Source: Delphinus delphis
Taxonomy: Eukaryota; Chordata; Mammalia; Artiodactyla; Delphinidae
Length of the DNA stretch: 64,000 nt
Assembly (NCBI RefSeq): GCF_949987515.2
Contig: NC_082693.1
Location: 18,968,994 to 19,032,993, forward strand
Direction: 5' to 3'
Part shown: positions 21,601 to 32,494 of the stretch, piece by piece
How positions within the stretch are numbered: the stretch's first letter is position 1
Layout of the letters: every line of letters starts with the position of its first letter
Made by a program: the position numbers and the translations under genes
The notes under the pieces: model-generated
Told to the model about the DNA's origin: nothing
Database searches by the model: none
The model's input: only the letters and a program-made list of their open reading frames with translations

Positions 21601-24153
21601 ATTCCAGCCAGCCAACTCATTTCAAAACACTAAGGATAGTTTTTAAGTTTTCTTCCTTTATTTATGCTTTTGCAATAAAACTAGACTTGATACTATTTAA
21701 GAACAATTTTGACCTTAAACGCAAAGCATCCTAACTATCTAACCCTGAAACTTGAGGTCAGCTGTCAACATCGCTCTCCAGTTGACTTTAGATACTATAT
21801 GAGGCTATCCTTGACAAAGCACCTTATCTTAAAAATCATTAAAATCATTAAAAATTTGCATTACAGAATCATAGTCAATTAACAATACTATTAATTTATT
21901 AACTTAATCTCAAAAATAGACTAAAGACCATTAATAAATGGTAGTTTTCAACATATTTTGCTATTTCTCTCTATCATTAAACCAGAATAACACCAGACTT
22001 GCAAGTGCCACTGCACACAAATTTTTATAATATTAAAAGTAAATAAACATAGAAGCTATAAGTAAGACATAAGTGATAACGTAACATCGAGTGTATTAAG
22101 AAGGAAAGAAATATACAGAAAATATGCATGCCCAGAAACACAATGAAAGTGAAAATTTTAGCCTATGAACCTAGAACCAGGTAAAACTGGGAAATAGGTG
22201 TCAATATGTCTGTAAAATTCTGCCCTGTCTTCTCTTCCTCCTACCCCACCCTAAACACCTAGGACTCCAGAATGAGAAATTTCACTGGACCCATTCAGTA
22301 CTTGATAGGTGGAAGATAGAAAGGTTTCTAGGTAATGGCCACTGCCCATCAAGGAAAACTTCCTAAGTGTTTAATTATAACTAATGTGACCACTACTCTC
22401 CATTTCTTCCAATTGGTATCTTTCCTAGCCTAACCCCTTTCACTTTCTTTAATTTAATATTATCAAGTAAGACTCATTTGTGATGAACCAAAATATCTAT
22501 TCTCCTTTCTTGATTTAAAAAATTTAGAATTTGGAGGGAATGAAGATATGGGTTACAATTTTGTCATTCCTGGGTCTGAATTTACAAGAAACACTTTAGT
22601 CAGTGCAGATTTCTTTTTGCACAGAAGAATTTAGTAGAGGGAAATGTAAAATTCATTCCAGAGACTTTAATAAGAATTTTTTTTTAAAGAGAAATAAGGG
22701 ACCTTGTGCCTTTTCATGCCCCTTAAAGTGTTTTCAAGTGTATTTCATATGTACAGGTACTTATGATTATTTCCCCTTTTACAGAAAATTTCAGAACTAG
22801 ACATCAGGGTATACAAATTTCCCTTCTACTCCTATAATGACTTCTTGGCTTAGAAAATGCATTCATCTGTAAAATGGAACTAACTTTTGGTTTGTCCCAG
22901 GAGGTCATTTGAGGAACAATGAATCAACTTTTTTAAAAAGTTCTGTGAAATAGCAATATGGAGAGATTCGTTATAAATTATTATTATTAGTTTCAACTCA
23001 AAAGTCTCATCATTGACACATGGCCTCACCTCAAACTCCTTCTCTTGGCTGGGGCTCAACAATTCCTACAGACAAGGATCATTGCAGACATCTGATTTCT
23101 ATATTGTTGAACTAAAGAGAGGCATATCCTAGGGCCATGTTTCTCTGGGCACTTGTTTATCTTGGGTTCAGTTGGTGTGTTACAGAAATATATTAGACCG
23201 GCTCTCCCAGGAGGAAACCGAAACTGTGAGAAAGACAAAATCTGGCTGACCTTCTGCAAAAACAGCCAGCCAACCCTGCTGAGAGGCAGCAGCAGCAAAA
23301 ACAGAGGCCAGGACTATTGAGTTTTTGTCTTGGAGGATGGTAATTCGTTAAAAATTGTTTAACCACAGAAGGAGTAACTCAGCTACACCCTCCCATTTCA
23401 TCTGCATTAGGCAGATAACAAATGGCAACACGTAATCTGTGTGGGTAATAGTGTCAATGAAAGATCAAGATTATACATGATACTTGCTAAATTTGTTATG
23501 CCTCATTAGCGCTGTGGCTTATTACAGAGAGCTCCGCGGTTCCCAGGCATTCCCTCATGGGCTGTCCTGATGGATAATGCAAATAAAGAAAGGAGAGGCA
23601 CCAGTGACACAGTGCTCACACTGCATTTGTCAGGGGCATAGTTAGCTGGAGTAGGTATGCTCTACATTTTCTATCACTGTCACATATTGATCTGAATTTA
23701 TAGTCACGCTCACTTAGAACTGCCGTTATTTTCCACAACGGTGTTCTCTCAAAGTACAAACGACACTCACACCAAACTTACCAAAAGAATATCTAGGTTT
23801 TCCAACATGAAAATGCCATCTGACTAAATCATTAGTGACCCTTTAGATCTTTAGTTGAAAGAAAAATGTATATTTAAGTAAGGTTTTTAAAGTTATTTTA
23901 AAAGGAAAAAAAGGCATTTTTTTTTTAAAGGCAATTCACAAGATGGCAAAGCATTGGAAAGTTATATCCTTGAGTTTCTTTTCAGGTTAATTAAAAGTAA
24001 GAAACTTGTCAACTAAGCTTCTAATCCTAAAGAGACATACTTAGTTTAGGATCTGGGTGTCTCACTTTCTGTCCACCAGATTCTTAATCACTGATGCTGT
24101 TAAGGAAAGTCATGTTTTCCACTGTGTTACCTTGATCTAGATTATGTTCCAGA
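21601..24153. other. Unassigned low-repeat sequence; possible conserved element at 23390-23740
   Basis: No confident repeat in 2.5 kb. Stretch 23390-23740 is non-repetitive, contains 'ttatgcctcattagcgctg' and 'aagagagctccgcgg'-like mixed motifs, and has the look of conserved regulatory DNA. No open frame of note. This is an impression, not evidence of conservation. Confidence 0.3.
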
Positions 24154-24210
24154 TTGATCCATTGTACTTTGATCCATTGTACAAAGTCCAATGATCCATT
24201 GTACAAAGTC
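24154..24210. repeat. Three-copy short tandem repeat
   Basis: The unit TGATCCATTGTAC occurs three times within 57 bp; the second and third copies share the extension AAAGTC. This is a minisatellite-like slippage product in otherwise unique sequence. Confidence 0.9.
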
Positions 24211-24715
24211 TTGTTTTTCATTTGAGAATATGACACGTACTTATATTAAGATATGGCAGAGAAAGAGACGTGGTGTTAGCAATCACCATCACCAAGAGCT
24301 TCCTAAGCATTTTAAGAAACAGCTGCTTCGAAAATTAAAAAGAGCATGGGGCACTGATATAAACAAGATTTTTTTCTGTAATTAGGCGTTTGGCAACCCA
24401 TTTTTACCTTTGATTGGTTCTTTCCAATCCTTGAGTTATTCTATCCGATACCCAGTAAACATATTACTTCTACTCATCCCAAGATAAGTTTTGATAAGCC
24501 CTTTCTTTAATATGCACATATTTATCATGGTGATTTTTCATGGGACTATTCCATGGCTGAAACAGTTCAAATCTCTGTTTTCTCTTTAAACATGTTTTTT
24601 AAACCTATGGCTTAAACTCTGCACTTTTAGCTAAAGCCATTAGAAAAATAAAATATATCTAGAAAGCACTTGATAAGTAATCCTATGGGTTTCTAAGTAG
24701 ACCAAGGCATGTTAG
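24211..24715. other. Unassigned AT-rich sequence
   Basis: No recognised repeat or gene. The 64-codon frame 24191-24385 lacks recognisable motifs. Confidence 0.4.
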
Positions 24716-25118
24716 TGAGAAGTTTTCAACCTTGGCTAAAATTAGAATCACCTGTAAAGCTTTAACTATTCTCATGTCCAGGTCTGACCTCTAATTTTAA
24801 ATAATGGGCTTTGAATAAGGCCTAGTCACCAATATTTTAGAAAATTCCCCATACATTTTTTTTTTTTTTTTTTGCGGTACGCGGACCTCTCACTGTTGTG
24901 GCCTCTCCCGTTGTGGAGCACAGGCTCCGGACGTGCAGGCTCAGTGGCCATGGCTCACGGGCCCAGCCGCTCCACGGCATGTGGGATCTTCCCGGACCGG
25001 GGCACGAACCCGTGTCCCCTGCATCGGCAGGCGGACTCTCAGCCACTGCGCCACCAGGGAAGCCCTACCCCATACATTTTTAAGGTGTGATTACAATTGA
25101 TAGTCATTGGTGTAAACC
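24716..25118. mobile_element. MER5A (hAT-Charlie) split by a SINE
   Basis: The left part has 'agttttcaaccttggctaaa', 'attagaatcacctgtaaagc' and 'ggtctgacctctaattttaa', following the MER5A consensus through its middle. The right part (25081-25118) continues as 'ttaaggtgtgattacaattg'. MER5A is a non-autonomous, near-palindromic hAT transposon, mobilised by a Charlie transposase and long inactive. The SINE lies between the halves. Confidence 0.85.
24847..25081 (-). mobile_element. CHR-type SINE, antisense, with target-site duplication
   Basis: SINE at 24861-25064, poly-T to 'cgccaccagggaagcccta'. TSD CCCCATACATTTTT at 24847-24860 and about 25067-25080. It interrupts MER5A, so it is younger than that element. 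Several SINE open frames overlap here and are not genes. Confidence 0.94.
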
Positions 25119-26134
25119 AAATGCCTAATAGGAGAACAGATGCTTAAAGAGAATTTTATGCTAAAAACAAAGATGGAAAGGTCATCAGATGAAGAACAAA
25201 AACACATTATTAAGAAAGAAACATATGAAGATACTCGATGCTAAATTGCTTTGTTTTTGCACATGGATAGGAAAAAGGAAATTTAGGAATACATTAGCAG
25301 AAAACAGCGTCTTCTCAGGAATTCTCCAGAGGGAGAAGTTTCCCACTAAAGATGAAAACAAAAGCAGAATTTTAGAATGCTGGAGATGGGGAGGGCCTCA
25401 GAGGTCCTTTTGCTTGATTCACAGAACAGAGCTTGCGTGAGAAACAGAGTACATTTCATTTGAAGAAACTAAGGGTATAGGGAGATTAATCAGATATAAT
25501 CAAGTTAATAAGTGAGTTAGGGAAAGCACAGGACCTAGAAACCCAGGTGTCCTAAGTATGACACACGACTCTTTCCATCACGTTACACTGCTCCATAAAC
25601 CCAGGAATCAAGGACCAACTACGTGCTACAGAAAGGTGTAAGGAAGAAATTCAGATAGATTAAGATTAACTTTCTAAGTTTGGCTGGAGTTAACTACCAT
25701 GGTGAAACTTGAAATAGCAATGAAATATTAGCAAGAGCAGCGATGACTTGTACTTTGTATTTGTGTATGGGAGTGGGTGCAAAAATCATTATTACTAAGC
25801 TTAAATATTAATAAAATATTTGTTTTCATTTTTACAAAAGAACTCTTGAGTGGAAAAGCATGTTCATCTTCTGAGTTATCCATTTCCATGGTGGCCTGGC
25901 TGTTTGACCCAGAAACCCCTAAGTAAGGCATCGTTTTCCTAAATATAGGAAGGTACGCTGGAGAAAATAAAAAACATCGAGAGATGACCTTGCCAGAATT
26001 AACCTTAAACATAATAATTGTCCCCAAACACTATATTGCTATTGGTGGTAACATAACAATAACTCCTTTTAGAAATACTAGGATTTATAAAATCAAATAC
26101 ATCTTTTTAAGATAATTAACTCAGGAGGTTTTAT
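25119..26134. other. Unassigned sequence
   Basis: No confident repeat. The part 25370-25600 has the wording of an old MIR/L2-type fragment ('gggcctcagaggtcc', 'gaaactaagg', 'acccaggtgtcc') but is too diverged to call. Confidence 0.35.
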
Positions 26135-26265
26135 ACTAATTCAGTCATTCAACAAACATCTCATTGCCTACAAAGTGCAGCAATGGTGCCGGATACTAAC
26201 AAGACAAGATCGACAAGCAAATAAAATGTAGTGCTGTGACAGACAAACATTTTAAACTGTATAAC
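26135..26265 (-). repeat. L2 3' end, antisense
   Basis: Starts 'agtcattcaacaaacatctc', then 'gcctacaaagtgc', 'ccggatactaacaagacaag', which follows the reverse complement of the L2 tail ('attcaacaaatatttattgagc ... ggcactgtgctagg .. gggatacag'). Diverged. Confidence 0.55.
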
Positions 26266-26492
26266 TGGAGAATTAGAAAAACTTCGGCATGTCTGAAGTA
26301 AATGATATTGTGTGGGCAAAAGAAGCAATACTAGACAGTACCGAAATTCTGAAGGTTGCCAATGATAAACCACGAAGTTCATGCAGAAAATTCTTGATAG
26401 ATTTTAGGACAATCAATCTCTATCTTAGGAAGATCGCTCCTTGCAGTGAAATTGTCCTTTACTCAAACCAGGTTTCGAACTTCCCTGTTGAC
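26266..26492. other. Unassigned sequence
   Basis: No recognised family. A 77-codon frame (26289-26522) runs into the L1 target site and has no recognisable domain. Confidence 0.4.
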
Positions 26493-26627
26493 ATTGCCTT
26501 TAGATTGGGAGTTTGGGATTGATGTGTACACACTGCTGTATTTAAAATAGATAACCAACAAGGACTTACTGTATAGCATACGGAACTCTAAAAAAAAAAA
26601 GAAAGAAACAAAGAAATTGCCTTTAGA
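26493..26627 (+). mobile_element. Short LINE-1 3' fragment with target-site duplication
   Basis: Only about 110 bp was copied: 'cacactgctgtatttaaaat', 'agataaccaacaaggactta', then an A-rich tail. It ends before the usual L1 terminus. TSD ATTGCCTTTAGA at 26493-26504 and 26616-26627. The 3' UTR type matches the elements at 16422 and 47082. Confidence 0.9.
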
Positions 26628-27540
26628 GTTTACGAACATCACGATAAATCAATCCCATCACTGGATAGCCACACTTTGACTTAGGATGATTTTGGCTCCT
26701 TCCAAAGTTCAAATCTTTTCTCAGAGTTTCAGGGGGTTTTTTTGTGTTTTTTTTTAACCTCTGAGGACAATAAAAAGAATATGTCAAACACTTTTGGTTT
26801 AACAGGACACCTGGCTAGCAGCACCTGATACAGCTTCTGAAACCACGCACTGAGTGAGGCAAAAAAGGATAAAAATTTAAATCAGTGCCAAAATAAGAGA
26901 TTAATTATGTAGGGGACATGTCTGGGACTATTAGGAAAATAAAACTGCATTGAGAAAATAACACCAGCTCTGCTTTACCCATGAAGGCAAATTTGTGAAG
27001 CATGATTTTAGGAAACTTAGAGAAACCTGAAAAAGAATAGTCCTATCAGTTTCTGTATCCTCAGTTGTTTGCCCCAAAACTCACAGCCCAAAGACAGGCC
27101 CTAACTAGTTTCCCTAGAACTGAATTTGAGAACTATATGTTATCAGTCTGTGATAAATAGAGAAATTTAGAGTGTTTAGAAAATTTCACAGAAATGTGCC
27201 ATTGTGTTGGCATTCAAGCACCTGATTGGTGGGCATGTTTCATGGCACAAGACATGGACCAGGTTGCATATTGTTGAACTCATGCAGTGCATCCCATGTG
27301 GAATAAGACATATTGGTCATGCACTGTGACACCGCATTACAACACTAATGCATTAAGGTCAGTTTTACAATTGTAACCTTTAAGTGTAAAATTATTTAGA
27401 AAAAAAAATTTATTTATTCTTGTAACTTGCTATTTTAGCAATCACTTTAATTTTTAGCCAAAACTTTTTAAATGTATAGTTTAGCATTATTTACTATATT
27501 AGGAAAGTATAATTTATATTATAATATTTTTAACCCTAAT
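26628..27540. other. Unassigned AT-rich sequence
   Basis: No confident call. Segment 27190-27370 shows mixed composition and could be the non-coding 5' part of the hAT element that follows, but this is a guess. Confidence 0.3.
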
Positions 27541-28730
27541 TTGCAGATGGCAAACAAGCCTCATTGGAAAGTTCTTGTTAAAAAAACATTTTTTATTGCA
27601 TTAATAGTGATAAACCAAATGATGGTTATGAAAGTGATTTCAAATACATGAAGACTGAAAGAGTTTGTATTAATTTTACTTGGAAGTAAAATTCAAATCT
27701 TCACATGTTGAATTCAATTTTGTAGCCATAATTGATGCCAAAGTATGAAACCCTGGTGTGTTATTTGCAGAGATACACTAGCTATTGAAACAATGGAACT
27801 ATTGTAAGGTAAGCAGTATTTACATTTTAAAAAGACATAAAGAAATAAATTTAAAATCAAAAGAAAAACGATTTCAAAGGAAAACTATTGATTTGAAAAG
27901 CCAAAAGAAACAGATGTCACTGTTTCATAGTGTATATGAGGCATCTTGTAAAGAAGGACTTTAGTTTACATAAAAGTAAAAAATCACAGATAACTGTCAA
28001 GACATTAGCAAAAGCCTGCATTAAATAGATTTGCTTGGAATTATTCAGCAAATCTGCAGCATAGAAAATAGCTGAGCTATCACTTTCCCATGTTACAATG
28101 TCTATGAATATTCAGGAATTAGCTTATGAGGTGGAAGACCAAGTCATAGAACAAATAATGCTAGCAAAGTTGTTTTTATTGCAACTTGATGAATGCACAT
28201 ATATCGTCTAATATGACTTTTTTTTGTATATGAGCAATTTGAACATGATGACATTATGAAGGGAGAATTTTTTCAGCTCTATTGAAGATAAACAACAATC
28301 TTTGAAATGTATACTATTATGAAAGTTTGCATTATCAACAAATGTGGTTCAGAGTTCAAGTTATGTGTAGGAATATGTTCTATGGAACAGAACATATGGA
28401 ACATATGGAGCATATCTGTTCTATGGAACAGAAATGACACCGGGAAACACTATGGAGTTATTAACCAGATGAAGGAGCTTGTACCAGAAAGCAAATCAAA
28501 ATCTACTTCCATCACCTGAACTAAAGAGTTTAGTGACAGAGTAAAAATTGTAAATTACATAAAGCTAAAGTGTTTATACTTGATATGACCCCTATTGTTA
28601 TAATATTGAGAATGATGGTACGTAACTGCTATTGTATTTTGAGGTAAGATGTTCAACCAGATCTATCAAAAATGTTTGAATGAAGAATGAATTCATATTT
28701 CTGCAAGATAATTCATTTAGTTCCAATTTT
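27541..28730 (+). pseudogene. hAT (Charlie/ZBED-like) transposase fossil
   Basis: Sense-strand translation gives four blocks in the order found in hAT transposases. About 28104-28196: IQELAYEVEDQVIEQIMLAK, then a QLDE block. About 28436-28495: a GVINQMKELVPES block. About 28526-28575: FSDRVKIVNYIK. About 28626-28665: LLLYFEVRCS, corresponding to the 'TEVRWLS' segment of the family. The blocks fall in different frames (first and fourth in one, second and third in another) with stops between, so the gene is dead. In living relatives this region is part of the RNase H-like catalytic fold and the alpha-helical insertion. Sequence before 28100 is compatible but weak. Terminal inverted repeats were not found. 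It could be an autonomous Charlie relic or a decayed copy of a domesticated ZBED-type gene. Confidence 0.75.
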
Positions 28731-29814
28731 TTAAAGGTATAAATCATTCAGACTTCCTTCATTTTCTTGTATTTTTATACATTTAATATTCTTGATACAT
28801 CTACGCAATGAAGTAATACAACAGAAGGTTTAGAACCCTGGTGACATAATCATACTGTGAGATTAATATAAGGAAAGTATGCATGATGGATGAGCAAGGA
28901 AGAATTTAGAGAGTAGAAGTTCACTTTTGAGATTTTCATTTCTAGTTGTATAATTTTAAAGTTATTGAAAAGGCTTCTTGCAAGAGTTTAAACTTAAAAT
29001 CTAGCTCGGCATCTGGAGAATTGAAATGTATTATAGGAAAGTTAACCCTCTGAATTTCAGATTTCCTAATGAATTATAGCGATGACTCATAGGACTGTTG
29101 TTGGGTTAAAGTATTTATTTGAAGAAATAGTGTCTAAATCACAGGGTACAATTAAAACTTCGGTGTATGGTAGTAGGAGTTAGTCTTACTCCCTGTGCTT
29201 TGGATACATCAACAACAGATCCCTAAGTTGAAAAAGAAAATCCACTATTCTTTTTTTTAAAAGCCTGCGAATAGGTACTTTGTTTTTCACCAGATACTGC
29301 CTATTATCCAGCCAGTAACTTCTTGGCTTTCTTCATGTCCTTAGAGACCAAATTCTTATTTTACATTTTCTTCTGTGAAGCATATCCAAGTGTGGAGCTC
29401 CTTTTGAAGTGAATTTTTCAAATGACTTCACTTAGATAATCTCCAGTGCTGAGAAATGCAATAAATACAACAGTAAAATACATCAACCCTTTGTACTTGG
29501 TCAGTTTCTTAACAAGAACATTACCCTCAGGCAAATACCAGACTAAAAAATAGGGTAAGCACTTTGTACTAAAGGTTAACAGGAAAATTCAGCCTTCAAT
29601 TCACTTAAGATCATAAAATGTTCTGGAATATTTTCTGTATGCCAGCCAATGTGCTAGGAATTGCAGAATTTAAAAGATAAGTGTCAACTACTACTTAGAT
29701 GGAGTTTCTAATTTGGGGGAAAGGATAATATGCAAAAATATTGTGAATATTAAATATAAGTGTTTACATAATATAGAGGAAAGAATAGCTAATTTGCAAA
29801 GTATAACTGAAGAT
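28731..29814. other. Unassigned AT-rich sequence
   Basis: No repeat or exon is recognised. It may contain the 3' non-coding part of the hAT element. Confidence 0.35.
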
Positions 29815-30045
29815 TAATGTAGTTAAAGAGCACAGGCTTTGTAGTTCGTTCCAGGCCTGGCCGCTTACTATATGATATTGGACAAGAAAACAAGCTCATG
29901 TGAGCCTTGGTTTCATCTGAAAATGGGATAATAGTATAAAACTCAGAGGGTAGCTGTAAGGATAAAATTAAATAAGATAATAAATAAGATAATGTATGGA
30001 CAGTGTCTAATATTTTTCCTAACAGAAAGTGGATGCTTAAGAGTT
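29815..30045 (+). repeat. MIR, nearly complete
   Basis: Follows the MIR consensus from 'agagcacaggctttgtagtt' through 'ccaggcctggccgcttacta', 'ccttggtttcatctgaaaat', 'gggataatagta' and 'ggataaaattaaataagata'. It is a long MIR copy. Confidence 0.9.
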
Positions 30046-30139
30046 CTGATCTCCTCCTTTCCCCCTTCCTACCTACAAAGCTCTTCCACAAAAATCTTAT
30101 AAAGTATTTGTAGTTGTATCATTATGCTGCAAGGTCTAT

Positions 30140-30250
30140 CATTCAGTCATTCAGCAAACATTCCTGTGTACATGTTATGTGCTAGGCACTCTGCTAAAAC
30201 AAAGTCCCTACTCTGAAGAAAAATACATTTTGGGCAGACAGGGTGGAAGG
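30140..30250 (-). repeat. L2 3' end, antisense
   Basis: 'attcagtcattcagcaaaca', 'atgtgctaggcactctgct' and 'aagtccctactctgaag' follow the antisense L2 tail through its 'ccctgccctcatggag' block. Confidence 0.75.
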
Positions 30251-31000
30251 AAAGAGATGAAGAGCAGAAAATGAAGATTCATATTGAAATAGATGCTGTG
30301 AAGGAAATATATAGAAAACCGATAGAAGATAATGATGGGATGGGGACTAATATAGATGAATTGAAGAGGAGGGGAGAGTGAATTCATGATGAAAGATGGG
30401 ACAGAGAAGAAGACATTAGGCCAGTTTTCATAGAATTTTGTAGGCCATAGTAAGAGGATTTTATATAAGGAATTAAATAATACAAATTTCGTGTAATATA
30501 AATTACTATGAGTTGTGTCAGAAGAGGATTTTGGAGGAAAAGAGTAGAAAAAAAGATATCAGTTCAGAATCTTTTTATTGCAGTAATAAAGACATGCCGT
30601 AATAACTTAGGATGGTAGTATTGGTGATGGAATGAAATTGCACAGATTTGAGTTGGTTTTTGTATGTAAAATCAATAACACTTTTTGAAAAATGGGATAT
30701 GGAGAATGAGGAAAAGGAAAGAATTAAGAACTCTGGGTTTTAAGTAAAAAAGTAGATGAGGACTTGGAAAACACAGTTGGTGGAATTTTGGGGACAGAAG
30801 TCAAACTTGCATGAGCTAAATAAGGAAAACTAGGGGATAAGGTGGAACCAACTGGTGTAGACCGTACTTTCAAGACATTTCACTGAAAAAAAAAAGCAAA
30901 CGAAAATGGAGAAATAGCTGCTGGGCGATTTTTTTAAAAAGATGGGAGGTAGTGGTGGATTTTTCTTTTAAATGTATGAAGCGGTAAGATGGACAGACAA
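30251..31000. repeat. Probable ancient mammalian repeat, family not named
   Basis: Downstream of the L2 tail the sequence keeps phrases I associate with a common mammalian repeat ('gaattttgtaggccatagtaagaggattt', 'tattgcagtaataaag'). I cannot name the family. Purine-rich, no open frame. Confidence 0.35.
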
Positions 31001-31004
31001 ATGA

Positions 31005-31905
31005 TATTTTTTCTTCCAGTTTTGTTGAGATATAATTGAAATACAACACGGTATAAGTTTAAAGTATACAGTATAATGAGTTGATTTACATACATCGTGA
31101 AGTGATGACCACAAAAAGTTTAGTGAATATCCATCATCTCATATAGATAAAAAATTAAAGAAATAGAAAAAAAATATTTTTCCTTGTGATGAGAACTCTT
31201 AGGATTTACTCTCTTAACTTTCATATAACATACAGCAGGGTTAATTATACATATCATGTTGTCCATTACATCCCCATCACTTATTTATATTATAACTGGA
31301 AGTTTGTACATTTTGACTACCTTTGTCCATTCCCCCCGCCACCAACCCCACCTCTGGTAACCACAAATCTGATCTCATTTTCTATGAGTTTGTTTGCTTT
31401 TGAAGTATAATTGACCTACAACACCATGTTAGTTCTTGTTACACAACACAGTGATTTAATATTTCTACACATTTCAAAATGATCGTCATCATAAGTCTAG
31501 TTATAAGTCTAGTCACCACACAAAGATATTACATAGTAAGTCCCACTGGCCTTCAGAGCCAAATGTTTTGGAGGTTCGTCTTCCTGGTGCAGGACCCCCA
31601 GAATGGGGAGCCCAATGTGGGGCTTGGATCCTTAGATTCTTGGGGAGAACCTCTGTAATTGTAATTATCCTCCCACTTGTGGGCCAGCCACCTGGGGGTA
31701 TAGGTTTTAACTATACGGTGTCTCTGCCCCTCCTACCGATCTCATGGTTCCTCCTTTGTATCTTTAGTTGTAGAAGATCTTTTTTGCTATTCTTCAGGTG
31801 TTTCTCATCAATTGTTGCTCTATAAAATGTAATTTCGCTGTGCCCGTGGGAGTAGGTGAACTCAGGGTCTTCCTACTCTGCCATCTTGGCCACTCCCAGC
31901 TGACA
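31005..31905 (-). mobile_element. LINE-1, antisense: 3' end joined to 5' UTR with the middle missing
   Basis: 31005-31390 is an antisense L1 3' UTR ('ttttgttgagatataattga', 'cctctggtaaccacaaatc'). 31395-31550 is a second, similar 3'-UTR-like block. 31556-31905 is an antisense L1 5' UTR, closing 'tactctgccatcttggccac', and is alignable by eye to the 5' end of the 38425-44650 L1 near 44270-44640. ORF1 and ORF2 are absent. Either one L1 lost about 5 kb internally, or separate fragments lie side by side. Confidence 0.75.
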
Positions 31906-32494
31906 TCAATGATATTTTAAAGAATGGAGAGATATATTCCAATAATGGGAATGAGATCTGGTGCAAAGGTCCGCCTTGAAAAGATGAAGAATGCATCATC
32001 TTTCAATAGAAGAATGAAAATGAGTGAAAATGCAAGTTGGATTTTAGATTTGATAATAAAAAAGGAAGCTTTCTATCTGTTTCTAATTTCTTAAGGTGTA
32101 AGACGAGAGGATATCAGATAAAATGGGTGGAAGGAGGGACTTTGGAGAGCACAGGTGTTTTTAAAGATAAAGGGGAATGTATGAAATGCTCCTCATTTGA
32201 ATAAGGAGGAAAAAATTGCAGAAAGTAGTAAAATTTTTTGCAAGAGTTAGGTGGCTACTTGAGGTTTGTGGTTATAAATTTAAAGGAGAATCAGTTCCTA
32301 AGTTTTAAAACATTCTCCAGCAACATTCAGCTAATTAGGTGACAAAATTAAAAAGATGGGGACTAGGTTGAGCTGGGATTGAAACTGAGGCCATACAAGA
32401 TGACTGTAGGAGATTCTACAAGAAGTGATTATAATGATGGACCACAATCTGTTATATCTAAGTTGAATAGAGAAGAAAATAAACACAGAGAGAA
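31906..32494. other. Unassigned sequence, perhaps continuing the 30251 repeat
   Basis: Purine-rich, with phrases similar in style to 30251-31000, which would mean the L1 inserted into that repeat. No gene evidence. Confidence 0.3.
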
